NCBI GenBank assembly: GCA_017543445.1
Contig: JAFYGB010000010.1
Span: 62,001 to 126,000 of the forward strand
From: Lachnospiraceae bacterium
Lineage (GTDB): Bacteria > Bacillota > Clostridia > Lachnospirales > Lachnospiraceae
Reading direction: 5' to 3'
Length of the DNA stretch: 64,000 bases
The notes under the pieces are model-generated. The model made no database searches. It was given only the letters and a program-made list of their open reading frames with translations, and was not told where the DNA came from. Position 1 is the first letter of the stretch. The number at the start of each line of letters is the position of its first letter. Positions 43,923 to 51,527 of the stretch are shown in pieces. Made by a program: the position numbers and the translations under genes.

Positions 43923-44624
43923 ATGATCAGACTGAATAAAATCGAGAAAATATATGATGTGCAAAACGATAATATCCCCGCCCTTTCGCAGATTGACTTA
44001 GAAATAAACGATGGAGAGTTTGTTGCCGTAATGGGCACATCTGGATCTGGAAAAAGCACATTGCTTCATATCTTGGGCGGGATGGACAGTCCAACAAGCG
44101 GAACATACTATTATGATGATATAGAGGTATCAAAACTAAGAGGGAATGCGCTGCATATATTCAGAAAGGAAAAAATCAGTTTTGTATTTCAGAACTTTGC
44201 ATTGATGAACGCATACACTTTTTATGAGAATATTGAAATGCCGCTAAAAATCCGAAATGTTTCCGCGACGCAACGCAAAGAGATTATTTTACCTCTTTTG
44301 GAGAAACTTGGGATCGAACAGTTAAAGGATAAGAGGCCGCTGAAAACTTCGGGAGGGCAGCAACAACGCTGTGCAATCGCACGTGCGATTGCATCCGGGG
44401 CGCCTGTTCTTCTTGCCGATGAACCGACGGGTGCATTGGATCAAAAGACGGGCAAAGAAATAATGGATATTCTTAAAATGTTGAATGAAAAAGAAAAAAA
44501 GACGATTATCCTGGTTACCCATGATGAAAAAGTGGCAGCGTATGCTGACAGGGTTTTATATCTTCAGGATGGTAAAATGGTCAAAGGTACTAATGAGCCA
44601 AGCATAAAAGGAGGCGGGCACTAA
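43923..44624 (+). CDS. ABC transporter ATP-binding protein (MacB/LolD type)
   Basis: 233 residues from ATG 43923 (GGAGGG at 43914-43919). Walker A GTSGSGKSTLLHILGG, Q-loop FVFQNFALMNA, signature-like KTSGGQQQRCAIARAI (first residue Thr-Ser instead of Leu-Ser), Walker B VLLADEPTGALDQK and H-loop LVTHDEK are all intact. The stop overlaps the next gene as TAATG. It is close to ATPases of peptide or bacteriocin export systems, and works with the two FtsX-like permeases downstream. Confidence 0.9.
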   Translation: MIRLNKIEKIYDVQNDNIPALSQIDLEINDGEFVAVMGTSGSGKSTLLHILGGMDSPTSGTYYYDDIEVSKLRGNALHIFRKEKISFVFQNFALMNAYTFYENIEMPLKIRNVSATQRKEIILPLLEKLGIEQLKDKRPLKTSGGQQQRCAIARAIASGAPVLLADEPTGALDQKTGKEIMDILKMLNEKEKKTIILVTHDEKVAAYADRVLYLQDGKMVKGTNEPSIKGGGH

Positions 44625-45259
44625 TGAAATGGAGATATCCCTTATCAGACGGATATTTGTTTTTTTCGCTTGTCCTCAGTTTTTTAGCATTATACATGGG
44701 GCTATCTATTCGCTTGAGTGATTTTGTCCTGAAATTAGATGAGGAGGCATATCACTACAAAAATGAAAAGGAAGTGACCTTGTATAATCGTGGGGGAGGG
44801 GCCCTGAATATTTATGAAATGGTTGAAGGTTGTCGATGCGTTGTGATTATGTCGCAGGTTCCAATCTCTAACGACACGATCAAATCGGGGCAGCTGATTG
44901 ACGTTTTGTTAAATGCGAAAGAAGATTTGCTTTTCCCTGGCCAGAACGGGAAAAGAATTAATTATACGACCCTTATGGATAAACCCAATAGCGTAGTGAT
45001 GGGATTTGAACAAGTGAAGGACGCTGAAAGGAAAGATAACGGAGAAAAAGTTGTACGTTTAAATGGGAAGGAATTCATGATCGTTGAGATCACTCATTTA
45101 TCTTCCTCAGAATTGTTTGATTACACGTTTCTTATAAATGCGAGAGGGTTGGATAAACAGGACATGGATGAGATAACAGGGCAGATGGAGATTTCACTGT
45201 TTCTCGAAGTGATGTATATGATGTTTCTGAAGATATTCGTCAAATGCAGGAAAACCTGA
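44624..45259 (+). CDS. FtsX-like permease, N-terminal part before a frameshift
   Basis: Helix near the start (LFFSLVLSFLALYMGLSIRL) and an extracytoplasmic domain follow the FtsX plan, but the frame shifts at about 45179-45181 and ends after a spurious C terminus at 45259. The true protein continues in another frame to 45714 with the missing three helices. Adding one G to the GGG run restores DEITG-ADGDFTVSR and a full product of about 363 residues. AAGGAGG precedes the ATG, which overlaps the ATPase stop. Confidence 0.72.
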   Translation: MKWRYPLSDGYLFFSLVLSFLALYMGLSIRLSDFVLKLDEEAYHYKNEKEVTLYNRGGGALNIYEMVEGCRCVVIMSQVPISNDTIKSGQLIDVLLNAKEDLLFPGQNGKRINYTTLMDKPNSVVMGFEQVKDAERKDNGEKVVRLNGKEFMIVEITHLSSSELFDYTFLINARGLDKQDMDEITGQMEISLFLEVMYMMFLKIFVKCRKT

Positions 45260-45714
45260 AAAAGACGGGGGCGGACGCACAACTGGTTGTTGGCGCGAGC
45301 TCGATCAGTCGTACTTTTGGAATAGAAGAGGGCGAAGACCGATTTTATTTTTTGCTATATGCTTTCTGCATGGTTCATTGCTTGGTTTCGGCTGAGTTTT
45401 GGCTTTGGAGTCGAAAGAATGAATTGGCTATTCGACGTGTTTTGGGAGCAGAAACAAAAGATATTTTTTTTGTTTTGATGAAAGCATGTTTTGCTATAAC
45501 GGCGCAAGCGGCGGTCCTTTGTTTTGCACTCCAATGGGCGGTAGCTAAGCTTGGAAGCAAAATGTTGCATATTTATCTGAGGTTTGATATGTGGAGCGCT
45601 TTTTCGATATTTGCTTTTGTTTGTATCAGCGCATTTGTTATAGCTGCTTATATGACCATGCGGATTTCAAGAATGACTTGTACGGAGGCATTAGCTGTGT
45701 CAGATCGTCGTTAG
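45172..45714 (+). pseudogene. C-terminal part of the frameshifted FtsX-like permease
   Basis: Reads ADGDFTVSRSDVYDVSED, then QENLKKTGADAQLV, and three helices (YAFCMVHCLVSAEFWLW, CFAITAQAAVLCFALQW, FSIFAFVCISAFVIAAYM) with RKNELAIRRVLGAETKDIFF between them, the FtsX coupling loop. An ATG at 45244 has no ribosome site. So this is the second half of the gene starting at 44624, separated by a one-base deletion or an assembly error in a G run. Confidence 0.72.
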
Positions 45715-45726
45715 GAGGGGTTATGT

Positions 45727-46962
45727 ATGAAATTCAAAAATGTGCTTGATCTAGCAGTTGACAATATGCTGCTGAATAAAAAGAAAACATTGGCTGTAAT
45801 AGCGGTTATTACCATGTCCTTCCTTTTGTTGGGGGATCTTATTGCACAGACGTTATTTTTTAATCGTGATGAGATACATTTCAAGGAAGTTTTAGGAAAG
45901 GATATCAAACAGATATACGTGATCAAAGACGCGAACCCGGAGCAGACACTTCAGTATGGTCGATCCGACGTAGAACGGTTCCGAGCACAAATATCATCTT
46001 GCGTCGGAGTGGAACAGGCTGGTTGGCTTTGCTATGTTCCACAGGCCGTAAAAGAAGTTAACGGAAGTGCGTCAGCAGAACGTAAAGGGTATTGGGATAT
46101 CTATTGGACAAATGATTTTTCGTATCTTTCTATGGCCCGAATCGCTTATGATCAGGAAATTGAAACCGCCCCGGAAGGATATACTCCCGTATTAGCTGGA
46201 GCGTCATTTCGAGGTATATTGAAAGCTGGCGACACTTTTCGGGTCGGTAAACAAACGGGGGATAAAATTTGTTATGTGGTCGGCTTTTTGGAGGAGGGGG
46301 CGGAAAGTTATCCGGTTAGTTCATTTGTTTATGCCTCCGGGTTTTCAACGCAGTCGTTCGATCAAGCTTTGATTGCGATTGCAACCACTGAGGACGTGCA
46401 GGAAATATCAAGTGGGGATTTGACTTCGATTTATTGGAAACCACACGGTCGAGAAGATGTTGAAGAAGTAAAAAATAATGTTCAGAGAAAAGCGAAAGAA
46501 TGTGGTCTTACCGTGTATTCGTTTTCATTGGAAGAAATATCTCAAACAATTCGTTTGTCCTACCATAGGGAGAATGAGCAACTATTATTCCTGACAGGCT
46601 TCTTTCTTTTAATCGCGACACTGACGATTGTAAGTACCATGACAATCTCTTTATTTTTGAGGCAAAAAGACATAGGCGTGTTGTACTCTAATGGAGCGAC
46701 GTTTACTGATTTAGCGCGTTCGGTTTTTTTGGAAGCCGTAATTATTTTGTTAGCGGCAGTCCTTCTGTTTATAGTGTTGTTTTATAAAGCAATTGCAGGC
46801 CAAGTTGAGGAATACGTAAGAGCCGTATATTCAGAGCAGTTTAAATATGTTTTGATGCTTATAGGAGTATTTGCTGGTCTTATGGCGTTGATTGGGAGTG
46901 CGTTGCCCATTATTTTTCTGAGAAGGAGGACGGTGGTTTCTCTACTCGGATTTAGGGAGTGA
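45727..46962 (+). CDS. FtsX-like ABC transporter permease
   Basis: 411 residues. First helix TLAVIAVITMSFLLLGDLIA, long extracytoplasmic domain, then three helices (LLFLTGFFLLIATLTIVSTM, AVIILLAAVLLFIVLFY, VLMLIGVFAGLMALIGSALP) with RQKDIGVLYSNGATFTDLARS between. AGGAGGGG precedes the ATG at 45727. Intact partner of the frameshifted permease at 44624; closes the cassette before a terminator. Confidence 0.83.
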   Translation: MKFKNVLDLAVDNMLLNKKKTLAVIAVITMSFLLLGDLIAQTLFFNRDEIHFKEVLGKDIKQIYVIKDANPEQTLQYGRSDVERFRAQISSCVGVEQAGWLCYVPQAVKEVNGSASAERKGYWDIYWTNDFSYLSMARIAYDQEIETAPEGYTPVLAGASFRGILKAGDTFRVGKQTGDKICYVVGFLEEGAESYPVSSFVYASGFSTQSFDQALIAIATTEDVQEISSGDLTSIYWKPHGREDVEEVKNNVQRKAKECGLTVYSFSLEEISQTIRLSYHRENEQLLFLTGFFLLIATLTIVSTMTISLFLRQKDIGVLYSNGATFTDLARSVFLEAVIILLAAVLLFIVLFYKAIAGQVEEYVRAVYSEQFKYVLMLIGVFAGLMALIGSALPIIFLRRRTVVSLLGFRE

Positions 46963-47042
46963 TAATAGGTTAATCTGATGGGAAAAATGTACAGGATTCG
47001 AGGGTGCGTTCTTTCAAGGCTGTGCATGTAGAAAAGAAAGTT

Positions 47043-47079
47043 AAAAGGCGACTAATGTGAATGCATTTGTCGCCTTTTT
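47043..47079 (+). terminator. Intrinsic terminator closing the AT-rich ABC cassette
   Basis: AAAAGGCGAC (47043-47052) pairs with GTCGCCTTTT (47069-47078) and a T run completes it. Confidence 0.85.
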
Positions 47080-47105
47080 GATTACGTGAAATGAGTTAAA
47101 AAATC

Positions 47106-47134
47106 TGTACAAACCGAGGCGGTTGTGATAAAAT
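47106..47134 (+). promoter_or_regulatory. Candidate promoter for the LiaF-like operon
   Basis: TGTACA (47106-47111) and TAAAAT (47129-47134) with a 17-base spacer, about 70 bases before ATG 47204. Confidence 0.5.
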
Positions 47135-47203
47135 CATTCTAGGATTTAATGCGGGATTGGCGCCTGTTTTGTGGGGCTTTTTAACCGACAGAGTGAGGAA
47201 ATG

Positions 47204-48475
47204 AATATGAAGAAGCGTAAGAATAAATGGAAGAAGAGGGTCGTGCTCGGTGCATTGGCCGCGGGCGGCGCATATGCGGCAGTGAAGACGAAGAATGCCT
47301 ACGATGGCATCATGAAAATGGTAGAAAACAGGGACGACGATGAGCGGAAGATCGTGGAGAAATTCGCCAAGTCGTATTACTATATCGGCAGTGACCAGGA
47401 GTTCAACGGCGCGGCCATCGGAGCCATGTTCTGCTCGCTTCGCGTGGAGATGCAGAACGCGAAGATCGATCAGGATTGCGAGATCGAGTTGGGCTGTTTG
47501 ATGAGTTCGGTCACGATCTACGTGCCGGAGGGCATTCATGTCGAGGTCAATGTGAAGGTGCGGTCCGGCATGTGTTGCTGGACGGCCCAAAACGCTCTTC
47601 CGCCGGATGCCGAGGGGCCGACCCTGCGTATTTACGGAACGTCGCGCATGAGTTCGGTAGTGGTGCAGACGATGCCGAGGACTTCCGCTGAGGATGCAAA
47701 TTCGAAAGAGAATGTGGCTTCGAAAGAGGAAACGACTGCGAAAGAAGATGGAGCAGAGAAGAAGAATCCTTTTGAAAAACTGGCAAATAAGATCATGGAG
47801 GCCGTGGAGGATGTGATCCCGAGTGGCGGCCCCATCACGGACGATGAGCCCGAGGAAACTGCGGAAGAGGAAAACTCCGGACACGTGATCTTCATTCGTG
47901 ACTTGGATGCGGAAGATGCTGAAGACGTGCAGGAGCCTTCTGCTTTGGAGGAAGCGAACGAGCCGGAGGAGGTAACGAAGGAGATTAATTATTCGGAACT
48001 CGAGGACGCGGCGGAAACCGACGCGGATGGTGGCTTAGAGGCCGACGAACCGGCGTTGGGTGACGTGGAAGAAGATTGTGACGAAGGCGCCGAGACCGAT
48101 ATGGCAGAGGAACCGGAAGCGGTCGAAGAAACGGAAGAAGATACTGCCGTAGAAGACAGTGATGAAACTACTGAGGTAGAAGATGCTACGGAAGACACCG
48201 AGGCGATGGAGGCTACGGAGGCAGTTGCTGAAGAAACTACGGATCCCGTGGAAGAGGAACCTTCCGAAGACGAAGAGGCAGCCGAGCCGGAAGCGGCCGA
48301 AGATACAGAGGAAGCAGAATCCGACGATGAGGAGTCGGAAGTGTTTGACGAGGACCTCGACGAGGATGATGATTTCGCAGGCGATGACCGCCGTAAGCGT
48401 ATGCCGCAGGATCAGATCGACGCGATCCTGGATAAACTCGCACAGGAATATGAGGAGCGCGGCGGAGAGGAATAA
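47204..48475 (+). CDS. LiaF C-terminal-like protein with a very long acidic tail
   Basis: Basic start (MKKRKNKWKKR), a short hydrophobic stretch (VVLGALAAGGAYAAV) and then a LiaF/DUF2154-like beta domain (~45-150): YYIGSDQEFNGAAIGAMFCS, LRVEMQNAKIDQDCEIELGC and SSVTIYVPEGIHVEVNVKV. After a linker, residues ~205-390 are overwhelmingly Glu/Asp with Ala/Thr, then DDRRKRMPQDQIDAILDKLAQEY at the end. LiaF proteins damp LiaRS envelope-stress signalling and are normally membrane-embedded by several helices; this one has one weak helix at most. Starts at ATG 47204 or 47210. Coupled to the pseudo-ABC gene two bases on. Confidence 0.7.
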   Translation, partial: NMKKRKNKWKKRVVLGALAAGGAYAAVKTKNAYDGIMKMVENRDDDERKIVEKFAKSYYYIGSDQEFNGAAIGAMFCSLRVEMQNAKIDQDCEIELGCLMSSVTIYVPEGIHVEVNVKVRSGMCCWTAQNALPPDAEGPTLRIYGTSRMSSVVVQTMPRTSAEDANSKENVASKEETTAKEDGAEKKNPFEKLANKIMEAVEDVIPSGGPITDDEPEETAEEENSGHVIFIRDLDAEDAEDVQEPSALEEANEPEEVTKEINYSELEDAAETDADGGLEADEPALGDVEEDCDEGAETDMAEEPEAVEETEEDTAVEDSDETTEVEDATEDTEAMEATEAVAEETTDPVEEEPSEDEEAAEPEAAEDTEEAESDDEESEVFDEDLDEDDDFAGDDRRKRMPQDQIDAILDKLAQEYEERGGEE

Positions 48476-48477
48476 AC

Positions 48478-49203
48478 ATGCTGGAAGTAAACAACATATC
48501 CAAAATGATGGAGATTTTCCCGGTCATCAATAACGTGACGTTTACAGTCGAAGATGGGGAAATGATCTCTATGTGCGGGGATCCGATCGGCGGCGACTAT
48601 GTGTTGCAGGCCATCCCGGGTCTGCTGCAGATCAAGCGCGGAAGCGTGAAACTGGATGACGTGATCGTCGCCGGCCACGGTATGACGAAGAAAAGCGAAG
48701 AATATGTGGGGCGGTTTTCCTATATCAGCACCACAGGAACGCTTTTGTGGGAGAAAAGTTTCAATTACAACCTCAAATTGAGGGAGAAGTGGTTTAATGA
48801 CTATAATTCGACACGTGCGCTCGACGCGCTCGATGCATTGGCCCCGGAATTCAACCGAAAGAAGAAAACCTCCTCGCTGGGGGAGCAGGACCTCGCCATA
48901 GCAGCGTTCGCGCTGGGCATCGGAATGGAGTCGAAATATTATCTGGTGGACAATATCTGGCGCGACATTCCGGATGGTTCGGTCGTGGAGAAATGCCTGG
49001 CGATGCTGGAGGAGCGTAAGCAGCAGGGCTGCTCGGTCCTCGCGGTCATGGACGAATTTTTCCTGTGCGGCCCCGGACGCGACCATTTCAAGCGCATCCT
49101 GTACATGAAGATGGGCGCATTGATCACGGACGCGACGCCGCAGACGAGCGTGGATAAACCGCTCGAACTTTTGATCGAAGAATGGAAGAGGGTGGCGAAA
49201 TGA
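48478..49203 (+). CDS. ABC ATPase-like protein lacking catalytic motifs
   Basis: 241 residues laid out like an ABC-2 type ATPase: start LEVNNISKMMEIFPVINNVTF, beta-strand EDGEMISMCG and an intact-looking GLLQIKRGSVKLDD turn. But the Walker A lysine is gone (CGDPIGGDYVL in place of GxxGxGKST), the LSGGQ signature is replaced by SSLGEQD, and Walker B reads YYLVDNIW with no catalytic Glu after the Asp. ATP hydrolysis is very unlikely. The reading frame is otherwise intact and coupled to a permease (ATGA overlap), so it looks like a maintained pseudo-ATPase rather than a decaying gene. Confidence 0.72.
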   Translation: MLEVNNISKMMEIFPVINNVTFTVEDGEMISMCGDPIGGDYVLQAIPGLLQIKRGSVKLDDVIVAGHGMTKKSEEYVGRFSYISTTGTLLWEKSFNYNLKLREKWFNDYNSTRALDALDALAPEFNRKKKTSSLGEQDLAIAAFALGIGMESKYYLVDNIWRDIPDGSVVEKCLAMLEERKQQGCSVLAVMDEFFLCGPGRDHFKRILYMKMGALITDATPQTSVDKPLELLIEEWKRVAK

Positions 49204-49958
49204 TGCAGTTTTTGGATATGTTCCGTCTGGAAATGCGAAGCCTCCGGCTTCCGATGATCGTGTGGATCGTGGTCATGACAGTGGCCTGGTTCCTGATGCC
49301 GACCTACATGATCTGGGCGATCGTTTGTTATGTATTTGCCCTGGGCGGCGTGGCCATGAAGTGGTGGCAGTGCCGACGGGATTACCTGAATAAGAATTAT
49401 GCAGTTCTGTACAGTCTGCCGGTGAAGCGCCAGCAGTTTCTGGGTGCGCGTTGCCTGGCGGGCGCGGCTGCGGGTTGGATCATCTACATCGCGTCGATGA
49501 TCCTGATGCATGTATCGGATCGTTTCGACCTGAAATGGCTGGAGCGTGGGCCGATGGAAGAACTGGCCGCGTACGGTGAACCGAGCAACTATCTGATGCA
49601 ATACTGCACGAACCGCAGCGGCATGTTCTCCCTGGATGTTGAACTTATTGTCCGCGTGATCCTGGCGATGGCGTTCGTTTCGCTGTGCATCGAGTTGTTC
49701 CACATCGCGAAGCAGAACTACCCGATCGTATTTTTGATCTATGCGGTAACCAACCTGATCGTGCGTTTTATGTGCATTCACCTCATCGAGGGCACGCCGG
49801 TCATGATGTTTTTGATCCAGCCGCTGGCTATGCCGATCACTCTGTTGTATTACGGGGTAATGACGACGATCGGCGTGTACAGTTTGCGGAATTTCTACAC
49901 CGGGTTCGAGGGAAAACCGGAGGCGATTATTTCGACCGCCGGAGACACGTCCTTCTGA
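49200..49958 (+). CDS. ABC-2-like six-helix membrane protein
   Basis: 252 residues from ATG 49200, whose bases overlap the stop of the preceding gene. About six helices: IVWIVVMTVAWFLMP, YMIWAIVCYVFALGGVAM, AGAAAGWIIYIASMILM, IVRVILAMAFVSLCIELF, IVFLIYAVTNLIVRFM and a last pair after TPVMMFLIQPLAMP. The segment LYSLPVKRQQFLGARCL is the loop typical of ABC-2 permeases. Most likely partners the catalytically dead ATPase-like protein upstream. Confidence 0.75.
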   Translation: MMQFLDMFRLEMRSLRLPMIVWIVVMTVAWFLMPTYMIWAIVCYVFALGGVAMKWWQCRRDYLNKNYAVLYSLPVKRQQFLGARCLAGAAAGWIIYIASMILMHVSDRFDLKWLERGPMEELAAYGEPSNYLMQYCTNRSGMFSLDVELIVRVILAMAFVSLCIELFHIAKQNYPIVFLIYAVTNLIVRFMCIHLIEGTPVMMFLIQPLAMPITLLYYGVMTTIGVYSLRNFYTGFEGKPEAIISTAGDTSF

Positions 49959-50040
49959 TCCGGGAAAATGCAAGTTATGCCCCGTGGGCTTTGGATAAGC
50001 CTGCGTGAGCGAAATCGACAAATCGTGTAAGGAGCAGCTT

Positions 50041-51450
50041 ATGGCAGAGCAGAATGTGCGGCCGCAGGGAGCCGAGGAATACAAACTTCCGGCAGCGGTC
50101 ACTTCGATCATAGAGCGGCTGGAGACGGCGGGCTACGAGGCCTACGCCGTGGGCGGTTGCGTACGCGATATGCTGCTTTCCCGTGAGCCAAACGACTGGG
50201 ACATCACGACCTCCGCATCGCCGCAGCAGGTGAAGCAGGTCTTTCGCAAGACGGTCGACACAGGCATCGAGCACGGGACCGTGACAGTCGTGATGGAGCA
50301 CGAGAACTACGAGGTGACCACGTACCGTGTGGACGGGGTCTACCTGGACGGCCGGCATCCGAGCGGCGTGACATTTACCGCGAGTTTGTCGGAAGATTTG
50401 AAACGAAGAGATTTTACGATCAATGCGATGGCGTTTCATCCGAAGCGCGGATTGATCGATCTGTATAACGGGCGCGAGGACCTGGCGCAGGGAGTGATCC
50501 GCTGCGTGGGCACGGCGCGCGAACGCTTTAGTGAGGACGCGCTGCGTATTCTGCGGGCGTTTCGTTTTGCTGCGCAGCTGGGCTTTTCGATCGACGAGGA
50601 GACCCTCGCGGCGGCGCAAGAATTGGCCGCAAATCTGGAACTCATCAGTAAGGAGCGGATCGCGGCGGAGCTGGTGAAACTGCTCACATCCGATCACCCG
50701 GAGGAGTTCATGAACATGTACGAGGCCGGGGTGACGAAGTATTTTCTGCCGGAGTTTACGGCCTGTATGGAGACGGAGCAGAACACGCCATTCCACTCGT
50801 TCAATGTGGGCGTGCATACGATGCGTGTGGTGTGCGGAGTGCGCGCGGACAGGGTTTTGCGACTCGCGGCGCTGCTGCATGATATCGCGAAGCCGAAGAC
50901 GAAAACGGTGGATGAGAATGGGCGGGCGCATTTTTACTATCACGCGAAACTCGGCGCAAAGATGGCGGAGGGGATCCTTCGCGACCTGAAATTTGATAAT
51001 GACACCATCCGACGTGTGACGCATCTGATCGAATATCATGACGATCGGAAGATCTACGGCGCGGACGAACAGACCGCCGGGCCGAAAGACGAGCGTGGGC
51101 GCCGAAGGATCCGCCGGGCCATGAACCGGATCGGAAGCGAGGATTTCCCCCTTCTGCTGGAACTCATGCGTGCGGACGCCAACGGGAAGCTGGAGGAGCC
51201 GAACGAGGGGACCCTGCTGGCCATGAAGGGACTGGATGACGCAGAGCGCTATTACAGTGAGATCCTGGCCGCCGGCGAATGCGTTTCGCTGAAGGACCTG
51301 AAGATCACCGGACGCGATCTGATCGCGATGGGGTACACGCCCGGGCCGGGGTTGGGAGAGAAACTGAATGAGCTCCTGCTGGCGGTGGTGGACGATCCGT
51401 CGCTCAACACCCGCGAAGCATTGACCGAACGGGCGAAAGCGGGGCTGTGA
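50041..51450 (+). CDS. cca: CCA tRNA nucleotidyltransferase with HD domain
   Basis: Class II nucleotidyltransferase that adds or repairs the CCA end of tRNA. N terminus AYAVGGCVRDMLLSREPNDWDI (GGxVRD and DxD), then RRDFTINAMAF and RILRAFRFAAQLGF, and an HD domain in AALLHDIAKPKTK. 469 aa from ATG 50041 (AAGGAG site). An in-frame GTG further upstream (50005) lacks a site. The gene is unrelated to the preceding trio and follows it by 82 bases. Confidence 0.93.
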   Translation: MAEQNVRPQGAEEYKLPAAVTSIIERLETAGYEAYAVGGCVRDMLLSREPNDWDITTSASPQQVKQVFRKTVDTGIEHGTVTVVMEHENYEVTTYRVDGVYLDGRHPSGVTFTASLSEDLKRRDFTINAMAFHPKRGLIDLYNGREDLAQGVIRCVGTARERFSEDALRILRAFRFAAQLGFSIDEETLAAAQELAANLELISKERIAAELVKLLTSDHPEEFMNMYEAGVTKYFLPEFTACMETEQNTPFHSFNVGVHTMRVVCGVRADRVLRLAALLHDIAKPKTKTVDENGRAHFYYHAKLGAKMAEGILRDLKFDNDTIRRVTHLIEYHDDRKIYGADEQTAGPKDERGRRRIRRAMNRIGSEDFPLLLELMRADANGKLEEPNEGTLLAMKGLDDAERYYSEILAAGECVSLKDLKITGRDLIAMGYTPGPGLGEKLNELLLAVVDDPSLNTREALTERAKAGL

Positions 51451-51476
51451 CGACGGTTTCGTGAAATGGGAAAATG

Positions 51477-51500
51477 ACGATCAGAGGACACTTTGATCGT
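51477..51500 (+). promoter_or_regulatory. Small hairpin before the nucleobase permease
   Basis: ACGATCA (51477-51483) pairs with TGATCGT (51494-51500); an A-rich run without T follows. It may be a weak terminator of cca or an operator for the permease. Confidence 0.35.
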
Positions 51501-51527
51501 AAAATAAAATAACATATGGAGGTTACT

